DNA of 13,960 nt, taken from Bacteroidetes bacterium CG2_30_32_10. GTDB lineage: Bacteria; Bacteroidota; Bacteroidia; Bacteroidales; CG2-30-32-10. Position numbers and translations under genes: made by a program. Each line of letters begins with the position of its first letter. Position 1 is the first letter of the stretch. The DNA lies in NCBI GenBank assembly GCA_001872995.1, contig MNXO01000040.1:1-13960 (forward strand). Reading direction: 5' to 3'. The notes beneath the pieces were generated by a model that saw only the letters and a list, made by a program, of their open reading frames with translations, was not told the origin of the DNA and did no database searches. This document shows, in pieces, positions 7,872 to 13,960 of the stretch.

Positions 7872-8229
7872 TTTAATATCCTTAGCAACCCAATAATTTA
7901 TTTAAATGAATCAATTATTTGTTCGTTTTGTCTTGATTACTAAACCGATAAACTACAAATAAAAAATCAAGAACCTTTTTGTAAACAGTTATTTGGGAAG
8001 TAATTCCCATATTCTTAAGTGTTTAGATATATTACGTAGGATTGTTGTAAATTTTTAGCAACCTTTTTTATTGTATTAGCTCGTCAAAAATTTTTATATT
8101 TCAAGAGTATCTTGAGTGCCGATTGATAGGTCATTCGTTGTAAATAAGGAAATTTTTGAATAGTTACGTTTTGAAATCAATTGGTATTATTTGTGTTTTG
8201 CAAAAACAGTAAAATAGTTTAATAAATAA
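7872..8229. other. Gene-free stretch with short hairpins
   Basis: No convincing coding frame is present. Three small inverted repeats can be seen. TCTTGATT (7931-7938) pairs with AATCAAGA (7965-7972) and is followed by CCTTTTT. TGGGAA (7994-7999) pairs with TTCCCA (8004-8009) around GTAA. TCAAGA (8101-8106) pairs with TCTTGA (8110-8115) around GTA. The 9-mer TTAGCAACC occurs directly repeated at 7882-7890 and 8055-8063. No TAnnTTTG promoter is evident inside the stretch, so an RNA gene here is only a possibility. Confidence 0.4.
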
Positions 8230-8261
8230 TTTGTTTAATTAAAAATAATTTTATACTTTTG
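8230..8261 (+). promoter_or_regulatory. Promoter of the TetR-efflux operon
   Basis: TTTG at 8230-8233 and TACTTTTG at 8254-8261 match both Bacteroidota promoter elements (TTTG and TAnnTTTG) with a 20-bp spacer. The first gene starts at 8314, leaving a leader of about 45 nt that contains the candidate operator. Confidence 0.78.
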
Positions 8262-8291
8262 ACCACTTGGTTAATCTAAATGGTTAAACCA
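8262..8291. promoter_or_regulatory. Candidate TetR-family operator
   Basis: Directly downstream of the -7 element lie clustered TGGTT/AACCA half-sites: ACCA-CT-TGGT (8262-8271) and the 11-bp palindrome TGGTTAAACCA (8281-8291). TGGTTAA is also directly repeated at 8268-8274 and 8281-8287 with a 13-bp period. The overlap with the transcription start region, and the TetR-type gene as first gene of the operon, suggest autorepression. Binding itself is inferred. Confidence 0.55.
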
Positions 8292-8313
8292 GTTATTTAA
8301 TCTTAATATCAAC

Positions 8314-8922
8314 ATGTTAGAAGAAGAAAAAAATACAGAAAAAACAATTTTAGAAGCAGCCAAAAGAGTTTTTTTAGCCAAAGGCTTTGATGGTGCCAGA
8401 ATGCAAGAAATTGCGGATGAGGCAAAAATAAACAAATCGTTGGTACACTATTATTTTAGAAGTAAAGACAAACTGTTTGATGCCATTTTTGAAGAAGCAT
8501 TCAGCCAATTCATTCCTAAAGTTGCAGAAACAATGGCTTCCGACAAAGATATTTTTGAAAAAATAACCATCTTTGTGGATACTTATATTGAAATGTTTAT
8601 CAACAACCCTCATATACCCACATTTATACTTCACGAAATCAACAGAAACCCAGACAGAATAGTCGATTTGCTAAAAAACTCCAAAATTAATCCGTCTTTG
8701 TTTGTAGTATCTATCATGCAAGAAATGCAAAATGGCGCTATAAAGCCATTGCATCCCCTGCACTTAATTATTAATATGATAAGTTTGTGCGTTTTCCCTT
8801 TTGCAGCAAAACCAATCATCAAAGGTTTTATATTAAATAATGATGAAGCCCTTTTTAATCAGTTTATTGCAGAAAGAAAAAAAGAAGTTACCGCATTTAT
8901 TATTCGTTCCATTAAAAATTAA
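8314..8922 (+). CDS. TetR/AcrR family transcriptional regulator
   Basis: This 202-residue protein has a typical TetR DNA-binding domain at about 8-55: TILEAAKRVFLAKGFDGARM, then the helix-turn-helix EIADEAKINKSLVHYYFRSKDKLF. The C-terminal two-thirds are helical and variable, as expected for the ligand-binding and dimerisation domain. The length is normal for the family. It is the first gene of the operon, and the TolC gene begins 3 bp after its stop, so regulator and exporter share one transcript. The likely role is repression of the operon from the half-site cluster at 8262-8291, relieved by a substrate of the pump. The inducing ligand cannot be predicted from the sequence. Confidence 0.93.
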   Translation: MLEEEKNTEKTILEAAKRVFLAKGFDGARMQEIADEAKINKSLVHYYFRSKDKLFDAIFEEAFSQFIPKVAETMASDKDIFEKITIFVDTYIEMFINNPHIPTFILHEINRNPDRIVDLLKNSKINPSLFVVSIMQEMQNGAIKPLHPLHLIINMISLCVFPFAAKPIIKGFILNNDEALFNQFIAERKKEVTAFIIRSIKN

Positions 8923-8925
8923 ACT

Positions 8926-10194
8926 ATGAATAAGTTTACACTCTTATTATTATTATTTTCTCAACTTGTTTTTGGTCAAAATACCGAACCCATTCTGAGT
9001 TTAGAATATTGCTACACAGAGGCAATTAGCAATTATCCATTAATTAAACAAAAAGACTTGCTTAAAACCTCCACCGAATATAAAATAAAAAATCTGAATG
9101 TCAATTATTTGCCGCAAGTTTTTTTGAATGGTCAGGCAACGTATCAATCGGATGTTACCGAATTACCAATTAAAATGCCTGGAGTTTCCATTCCTGAATT
9201 AAATAAAGATGCTTATAAAGTTACTTTAGATGTTAATCAAGTGGTTTATGATGGTGGTTTAACAAAAAACCAAAAAAACATAGAAAAAACTGGATTGCTT
9301 TTGGATGAACAAAATCTCGATATAGAACTTTACAAAGTGAAAGACAGGGTTAATCAATTGTATTTTAACATTTTGCTACTGCAAGAAAACGAAAAGCTCT
9401 TGAAAGTAATGCAAAATGAAATCAATTCGAAATTAGCAAAAATGGAAGCAGCCATCAAGGGGGGGGTTGCTATTGAAAATAATGCCAATATCCTTAAAGC
9501 GGAATTGATAAAAATTGAACAACAATTAATAGAAATTAATGCGGGCAAACAAGCGAGCAGTCAAATGCTGGGAGAATTAATCAATAAAACCATCACAGAA
9601 AAAACCACTTTTGTATTACCAGAACCTATTGTAAATGTAAACGATACCATCAATAATAGACTCGAATTTAAATATTTCGATTTGCAAAAAGACAAAATCA
9701 CTCAAACTAAAAATCTTTCTGTTTCTAAAATAATGCCAAGGGTTTCAGTTTTCGGACAAGCAGGTTATGGTCGCCCCGGCTTGAACATGTTTACTACTAC
9801 TTTTGATACTTATTATCTGGTTGGTGCAAAATTGAGTTGGAATATTTGGAATTGGAACCAATCGAAAAACGAAAAAAACATACTAAATATTCAATTTTCT
9901 ATCGTTGATTCTCAAAAAGAATTGTTTGCTATGAATTTGAAAATGGCTAATTATAAAGAAAATGCAGACGTAAAAAAATTCATTGCATTGATAGAAAAAG
10001 ACAATGAAATCATTGCTTTAAAAACCAAAATTGCAAAAAATGCTTCTTATCAATTGGACAATGGAATTATTACGGCAACAGAATACACCACCGAATTAAA
10101 CTCGGAATGGCAGGCAAAACTGAATTTGGAACTTCACAAAATACAATTGGTGCTTTCAAAAATTAATTATTTAAACAACCTTGGAATGTTGTAA
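8926..10194 (+). CDS. TolC family outer-membrane efflux channel
   Basis: This 422-residue protein has a signal peptide at about 1-17 (MNKF then a leucine-rich core, ending VFGQ). It has the repeated TolC layout: LSLEYCYTEAISNYPLIKQKDL at the start of the first helical half, strand regions around VFLNGQATYQSD (about 65-76) and PRVSVFGQAGYGRPG in the second half, and long helices between them. Trimers of such proteins form the outer-membrane channel and periplasmic tunnel of tripartite pumps. It is slightly shorter than E. coli TolC, as many Bacteroidota versions are. It starts 3 bp after the regulator gene and precedes the adaptor gene by 46 bp. A run of eight G residues at 9459-9466 lies within the coding sequence (codons AAG GGG GGG GTT) and is unusual in such AT-rich DNA. 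The frame is intact in this copy. Confidence 0.93.
   Translation: MNKFTLLLLLFSQLVFGQNTEPILSLEYCYTEAISNYPLIKQKDLLKTSTEYKIKNLNVNYLPQVFLNGQATYQSDVTELPIKMPGVSIPELNKDAYKVTLDVNQVVYDGGLTKNQKNIEKTGLLLDEQNLDIELYKVKDRVNQLYFNILLLQENEKLLKVMQNEINSKLAKMEAAIKGGVAIENNANILKAELIKIEQQLIEINAGKQASSQMLGELINKTITEKTTFVLPEPIVNVNDTINNRLEFKYFDLQKDKITQTKNLSVSKIMPRVSVFGQAGYGRPGLNMFTTTFDTYYLVGAKLSWNIWNWNQSKNEKNILNIQFSIVDSQKELFAMNLKMANYKENADVKKFIALIEKDNEIIALKTKIAKNASYQLDNGIITATEYTTELNSEWQAKLNLELHKIQLVLSKINYLNNLGML
9459..9466 (+). repeat. G8 homopolymer inside the TolC-like gene
   Basis: Eight consecutive G residues span four codons at about residues 178-181. Gain or loss of one base would shift the frame and truncate the channel near its middle. 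Such tracts can be slippage sites. The present length keeps the frame open. Confidence 0.6.
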
Positions 10195-10240
10195 CTATTT
10201 TATATACAAACATATATCAATAAATTAAAAAGAAATAAAA

Positions 10241-11122
10241 ATGAAAAAATATTTATATCTACTTGTTGGATTAACAATTTTAACAGCCTGTTCGAGCAGA
10301 AATCATAAATCAGATGCTTATGGCACTTTCGAGTCAACTGAAATTACCATCTCCTCGGAGGCAAATGGTAAAATTCTGAAATTGGACCTCCATGAAGGCG
10401 ATGTATTAAATGCGGGCGTATTGATTGGTTTTATTGATACCACCGATTTAGTGTTGAAAAAAGAACAATTATTGGCTCAAAGAAAAGCGATTTCAAATAA
10501 ATCTGCCAATGTTTTCTCACAAATAGAAGTACAGAAACAACAGAAAAAGAACCTTTTAATTGAAAAAACAAGAATAGAAAATTTGTTGAAAAACAATGCC
10601 GCTACCCCCAAACAATTGGATGACATCAACGGGAGCTTAGATTTGATTGACAAACAAATTATGTCCATACAAACACAAAACAGTTCGGTGTTCAATGAAA
10701 CGGAAGGAATTACGAAACAAATTGAACAAATTGAACAGAGCATTAAGAAATCATATATTATAAATCCTTTGGCAGGTACCGTATTAACCAAGTTTGCAGA
10801 ACCAAATGAAATCACCACTTTTGGAAAAGCACTTTACAAAATAGCTGATTTAAGCGAAATGACGTTGAGGATTTATGTGAGCGAATCGCAATTGTCTTCT
10901 ATAAAAATTGGTCAAAAAGTGCAGGTGTTGATTGATAAAAACGCGAAAGAATTAGCTAAAATGGAAGGTATAATTACTTGGATTTCTCAAAATGCGGAGT
11001 TTACACCCAAAATAATTCAAACAAAAGAAGAAAGAGTTAATTTGGTGTATGCGGTGAAAGTAAGAGTTAAGAATGAAGGCAGCTTAAAAATTGGAATGCC
11101 AGGGGAAGTAAATTTTAAATAA
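10241..11122 (+). CDS. HlyD family periplasmic adaptor lipoprotein
   Basis: This 293-residue membrane-fusion protein starts with a lipoprotein signal (lipobox LTAC 14-17), so it should be anchored by lipid at C17 rather than by a transmembrane helix. The first half of the biotinyl-lipoyl domain is seen at about 33-66 (ISSEANGKILKLDLHEGDVL), then a long alpha-helical coiled-coil hairpin (about 67-170, rich in K, Q and E). The second lipoyl half follows (INPLAGTVLTKFAEPNEI, 174-191), then a beta-barrel region (LRIYVSESQLSSIKIGQKV). It resembles the YbhG-type adaptor that works with YbhF/YbhS/YbhR. It is expected to bridge the inner-membrane ABC transporter and the TolC channel encoded upstream. 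Lipidated adaptors are common in RND pumps and are also found with ABC pumps. Confidence 0.92.
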   Translation: MKKYLYLLVGLTILTACSSRNHKSDAYGTFESTEITISSEANGKILKLDLHEGDVLNAGVLIGFIDTTDLVLKKEQLLAQRKAISNKSANVFSQIEVQKQQKKNLLIEKTRIENLLKNNAATPKQLDDINGSLDLIDKQIMSIQTQNSSVFNETEGITKQIEQIEQSIKKSYIINPLAGTVLTKFAEPNEITTFGKALYKIADLSEMTLRIYVSESQLSSIKIGQKVQVLIDKNAKELAKMEGIITWISQNAEFTPKIIQTKEERVNLVYAVKVRVKNEGSLKIGMPGEVNFK

Positions 11123-11145
11123 GTATTGATTGGAATAATTAATAT

Positions 11146-11718
11146 ATGAATGAATTATCGGCTACATCAAAAAAAATGTCAATAAAGAAAATTAGTTTCA
11201 AACAATTAGTTTGGTTGTTTTTTGTTGTCTTTTTCATTCATAATATTGAGGAGTTTTTATCTTTTCCATCTTGGTTAGAAGAAAATATTAGTGCTATTCC
11301 ATTGTTTCTCAGTTCCAAAATAGCTTTAGTTTTTCATTATAACTTTATCTTTTTTATTGCAATTGCATTATCTTTAGCTACTTTGCTTCCTCTTTTTATT
11401 TGTATTTGGGCTAATAAAACCAAAAACAAACAAATCACAATCTTTTTATTGCTTACAATCGCTTGGGTAATGATGTTGAATGCCTTTCAACATATTTTTA
11501 ACACCTTAATAATGAATGAATACACACCCGGTTTGATTACCGCTTTACTTATTAATTTGCCTTTCAGTATTTATTTTATCTTACGATTGAAAAAGGAGAA
11601 AGCAATCTCGAAAATGAAACTTTTTTTATATTTACCCATAGGATTGGTTGCTTATTTTTTAAGTGTAGCTGCTATATTGTTAATTAGTTATAACATTTTA
11701 AATTTTATCAAACCATGA
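11146..11718 (+). CDS. HXXEE domain-containing integral membrane protein
   Basis: This 190-residue membrane protein has about five hydrophobic segments (approximately 18-31, 64-88, 97-121, 129-148 and 158-186). The family's namesake motif is present as H32-N-I-E35-E36 in the first segment, followed by W43. A second conserved-looking block has H116 and YTPG (126-129). HXXEE proteins have no established function. The motif places acidic and histidine residues at a membrane boundary, which is compatible with metal binding or an enzymatic role, but this is conjecture. It lies 23 bp after the adaptor gene, and its stop overlaps the next start (ATGA, 11715-11718), so it is cotranscribed and perhaps translationally coupled with the first ATPase. 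ATG at 11176 is an alternative start that keeps the whole domain. Confidence 0.87.
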   Translation: MNELSATSKKMSIKKISFKQLVWLFFVVFFIHNIEEFLSFPSWLEENISAIPLFLSSKIALVFHYNFIFFIAIALSLATLLPLFICIWANKTKNKQITIFLLLTIAWVMMLNAFQHIFNTLIMNEYTPGLITALLINLPFSIYFILRLKKEKAISKMKLFLYLPIGLVAYFLSVAAILLISYNILNFIKP

Positions 11719-12626
11719 TATCAATTCAGGTAAAAGAGTTAACAAAAAACTATGGGAATGTAATCGCCTTGGATAACATTTCGTTTGAGGTGAATAAAGG
11801 AGAACTATTTGGCTTCATCGGACCAGATGGAGCAGGTAAAACAACTTTGTTTCGTATTTTGGTAACCCTTTTAATTCAAGACAAAGGAACTGCTTTGATG
11901 GAAGGACATGAAGTAGTTAAAGAGTACAAGAAAATTAGAAATATGGTGGGTTATATGCCTGGTAGATTTTCGTTATACCAAGATTTATCAGTAGAAGAAA
12001 ACTTAAAATTTTTTGCAACTACATTTGGAACAAGTGTTGAAGAAAATTATGATTTAATAAAAGACATCTACCAACAGATAGAACCATTTAAAAAAAGATT
12101 AGCAGGCAAACTCTCTGGGGGTATGAAACAGAAATTGGCATTGTCGTGTGCAATGATTCATAAACCAGAAATACTGATTTTAGATGAACCAACCACAGGA
12201 GTAGATGCTGTTTCTAGAAAAGAATTTTGGGAAATGCTTTGTAAATTGAAAGAAAACAATATTACTATTCTTGTTTCAACGCCTTATATGGACGAAGCAA
12301 GTCTTTGCGACAAAGTGGCATTGATACAAAATGGAAAAATATTAAGTATTGATAAACCCGATTTAATAATGAAAAGCTTCTCAAAGCCATTACTCGCTAT
12401 TAAGGCAAATAATATGTATAATCTGCTTTATGATTTAAATGAATACAAAAACACGAATTCTGTTTATCCTTTTGGTGAATACATACATTACACCCCTTTG
12501 GAAAAAACTTATGATATCAAGGATATAGAAAGTTTCCTTGTTGCGAAAGGACATATCAATATTATAATTAATAAAATTGAAGCCAATATTGAAGATTGTT
12601 TTATGGATTTGATGAAGAAAAATTAA
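11715..12626 (+). CDS. ABC transporter ATP-binding protein, YbhF N-half type
   Basis: This 303-residue nucleotide-binding subunit has Walker A GPDGAGKTT (36-44), signature LSGGMKQ (133-139), Walker B ILILDE (153-158) and D-loop GVD (162-164). Two normally invariant positions are changed: the Q-loop reads YMPGRFSLY with G83 in place of Gln, and the H-loop reads STPYMDEA with P190 in place of His. My memory of related Bacteroidota proteins is that both changes are family features, so this is not a decaying gene. The 60-70 residues after the ATPase core form an extra C-terminal domain. It corresponds to the first half of the double ATPase YbhF. It overlaps the HXXEE gene by 4 bp and precedes the second ATPase gene by 3 bp. 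A heterodimer with the next protein is the natural inference. Confidence 0.93.
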   Translation: MISIQVKELTKNYGNVIALDNISFEVNKGELFGFIGPDGAGKTTLFRILVTLLIQDKGTALMEGHEVVKEYKKIRNMVGYMPGRFSLYQDLSVEENLKFFATTFGTSVEENYDLIKDIYQQIEPFKKRLAGKLSGGMKQKLALSCAMIHKPEILILDEPTTGVDAVSRKEFWEMLCKLKENNITILVSTPYMDEASLCDKVALIQNGKILSIDKPDLIMKSFSKPLLAIKANNMYNLLYDLNEYKNTNSVYPFGEYIHYTPLEKTYDIKDIESFLVAKGHINIIINKIEANIEDCFMDLMKKN

Positions 12627-12629
12627 ACG

Positions 12630-13370
12630 ATGATAAGAATGGAACAAACACCTATTATTACTGTTAAAAACCTTGTAAAAAAGTTTGGTTCTTTTGTTGC
12701 CAATGATAAACTCACTTTTAGTGTGAATAAAGGAGAAATATTGGGTTTTTTAGGTGCAAATGGTGCAGGAAAAACCACCGCAATGAAAATACTTTGCGGT
12801 TTGTCTTTGCCATCATCAGGTGAAGCAACCATTGCAGGATTTGATGTTTATAAAGAGACAGATAAAATAAAGAATAACATAGGTTATATGAGCCAAAAGT
12901 TCTCATTGTACGAAGATTTAACAATTTATGAAAATATTCGTTTCTATGCTGGGATATACGGTTTAAGTAGAAAAGAAATAAGAGAGAAAACAGCAATTTT
13001 ACTGAACAAATTACAATTAGGAAAAGAAAAAGATACATTAATCAAATCTCTTCCATTGGGTTGGAAACAAAAACTAGCTTTTTCTGTTGCTATTTTTCAT
13101 AATCCCAAAATTGTTTTCCTCGATGAACCTACTGGAGGAGTTGACCCGATAACAAGAAGACAATTCTGGAATATGATTTACGAAGCAGCAAATCAAGGAG
13201 TAACAGTATTTGTTACAACACACTATATGGATGAAGCAGAATATTGCGATAGGGTTTCTATTATGGTGGATGGCAGAATTGCAGCATTGGATACACCAAG
13301 TAATTTAAAAAAACAATACAATGTTAAAACAATGAATGAGGTATTTTTAAAACTAGCTCGATCTAATTAA
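12630..13370 (+). CDS. ABC transporter ATP-binding protein, YbhF C-half type
   Basis: This 246-residue nucleotide-binding subunit has Walker A GANGAGKTT (42-50), Q-loop YMSQKFSLY with Q89, Walker B IVFLDE (161-166) and H-loop TTHYMDEA with H198, all canonical. The signature is altered to LPLGWKQ (141-147) instead of LSGGxxQ. This pattern complements the preceding protein, whose signature is normal but whose Q- and H-loops are not. The pair therefore probably has one working and one degenerate ATP site. The start could be ATG 12630 or ATG 12639 (M4); both leave the domain intact. It lies 3 bp after the first ATPase gene and 8 bp before a gene for a small membrane protein. It would drive export through ABC-2 permeases, which are not encoded in this window. 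Confidence 0.93.
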   Translation: MIRMEQTPIITVKNLVKKFGSFVANDKLTFSVNKGEILGFLGANGAGKTTAMKILCGLSLPSSGEATIAGFDVYKETDKIKNNIGYMSQKFSLYEDLTIYENIRFYAGIYGLSRKEIREKTAILLNKLQLGKEKDTLIKSLPLGWKQKLAFSVAIFHNPKIVFLDEPTGGVDPITRRQFWNMIYEAANQGVTVFVTTHYMDEAEYCDRVSIMVDGRIAALDTPSNLKKQYNVKTMNEVFLKLARSN

Positions 13371-13378
13371 CAAAACAA

Positions 13379-13843
13379 ATGAAAATTAATTCACTCAAAC
13401 CCGCTATTTCAAAAAAACATTTGCTCGTTATTGCAGGCATTATTTGGTCTTTTGCTGGTGGAATGCTTTTAACCAAAGGTATTTCTTTACTTTTAATTGA
13501 AAAATCTAATATAATATTCGAATTAATAATTGGCGTTACGCTTGGAATTTTGTTTTATTTCTTTATGTTTTCTAAAATATCATTCAAGCATATTGATCGC
13601 ATTTTCCGCATTGAAATAACAAAACCTTGCTTGTTTTCTTTTTTTAGCATTAGAAGTTATGTGATGATGATTTTGATGATTTCGACTGGTATTGGACTAA
13701 GAAAATTAGATATTATCAATCACGAAGTGCTTTCTGTTTTTTATATAACAATGGGGACTCCTTTGTTAATGTCTTCTATGCGGTTCTATTATTATTGGTT
13801 TAAATATAAAAGTTTAGAAAAGGTTTTTTTAAAGAGTAGTTAG
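13379..13843 (+). CDS. Small integral membrane protein, function unknown
   Basis: This 154-residue protein has four likely membrane segments (about 15-39, 46-63, 92-108 and 117-135). Notable features are KPxxSKKHLL near the N terminus (7-15), KPCLFSFF (82-89), SYVMMILMISTGIGLRK (93-109) and a basic, aromatic C terminus. I associate this pattern with a widespread but uncharacterised family of small bacterial membrane proteins. It has none of the features of ABC-2 permeases: it is far too short and has no large extracytoplasmic loop. The gene starts 8 bp after the second ATPase and is the last visible gene of the operon. Whether it works with the transporter or was simply added to the operon is unknown. 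The stop codon lies inside the first unit of a 14-bp tandem repeat. Confidence 0.82.
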   Translation: MKINSLKPAISKKHLLVIAGIIWSFAGGMLLTKGISLLLIEKSNIIFELIIGVTLGILFYFFMFSKISFKHIDRIFRIEITKPCLFSFFSIRSYVMMILMISTGIGLRKLDIINHEVLSVFYITMGTPLLMSSMRFYYYWFKYKSLEKVFLKSS

Positions 13844-13881
13844 TACGGAGTCATTAGTACATAGTCCTTAGTATTAAGTAA
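13840..13881 (+). repeat. Three imperfect 14-bp tandem repeats
   Basis: The units are TTAGTACGGAGTCA (13840-13853), TTAGTACATAGTCC (13854-13867) and TTAGTATTAAGTAA (13868-13881). The first two agree at 11 of 14 positions and the third is degenerate. The array starts at the stop codon of the last operon gene. It is a short simple repeat, not a CRISPR. Confidence 0.8.
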
Positions 13882-13898
13882 ATATTAATATTTTAAGG

Positions 13899-13950
13899 TG
13901 GGTTCTAAAAATTCATTTTTAAATTTAATTTTGAAAAAAAGTAGAACCCA
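13899..13950. repeat. Inverted repeat, possible small mobile element or hairpin
   Basis: TGGGTTCTA (13899-13907) is perfectly inverted as TAGAACCCA (13942-13950) with 34 very AT-rich bases between. TTAA occurs near both outer edges (13893-13896 and 13951-13954). It could be a MITE-like remnant, an operon-end hairpin without a clear U tract, or part of a repeat continuing past the window. Confidence 0.5.
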
Positions 13951-13960
13951 TTAACTAATT

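Noticed and set aside
11715..12626. First ATPase as a decaying pseudogene because Q-loop and H-loop residues are lost
   Set aside because: The reading frame, Walker A, signature and Walker B are intact, and the losses are complementary to those of the partner ATPase, which fits a specialised degenerate site.
13840..13881. CRISPR-like array
   Set aside because: The 14-bp units abut one another without spacers, are only about three in number and there are no cas genes.

Overview
The window reads as a chromosomal segment of an AT-rich member of the Bacteroidota. Four things suggest this: promoters of the TTTG / TAnnTTTG type rather than -35/-10 boxes, few purine-rich ribosome binding sites, many lipoprotein signal peptides, and protein families typical of the phylum (a very large outer-membrane barrel protein, a DUF1987/SiaC protein, and a split YbhF-type ABC ATPase pair). 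I see no rRNA, tRNA, CRISPR array, phage gene or transposase.

Left part (1-6855). A small cysteine-rich lipoprotein gene (+) converges on a 1158-residue outer-membrane protein gene (-). Further minus-strand genes follow: a solitary SiaC-like phosphoprotein of the DUF1987 family, then a TIGR01212/YhcC radical SAM gene that lies 12 bp behind a peptidase-U32 (TrhP-like) gene. The last two look like one operon, probably concerned with RNA modification. The radical SAM gene and the giant surface protein gene must both start at TTG.

Middle (6856-8313). Two unrelated small lipoprotein genes form a compact transcription unit with a visible promoter (6890-6920) and a strong hairpin terminator (7832-7871). 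About 440 bp without a gene follow. This stretch holds several short hairpins and ends in a clear promoter with a TGGTT/AACCA operator-like cluster.

Right part (8314-13843). A tight seven-gene plus-strand operon encodes a TetR-type regulator, a TolC-type outer-membrane channel, a lipidated HlyD-type adaptor, an HXXEE-domain membrane protein, two ABC ATPases (the split halves of a YbhF-like protein) and a small membrane protein of unknown function. Together these resemble a tripartite drug or solute exporter under its own repressor. The ABC-2 permeases (YbhS/YbhR type) expected after the ATPases are absent from the window, and two uncharacterised membrane proteins occupy the operon instead. 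The operon is followed by a 14-bp tandem repeat and a 9-bp inverted repeat that may mark the edge of a small mobile or repetitive element.

Most genes belong to known families. The most unusual items are the efflux operon's composition and its asymmetric ATPase pair, the internally duplicated cysteine-rich lipoprotein, and the orphan SiaC.
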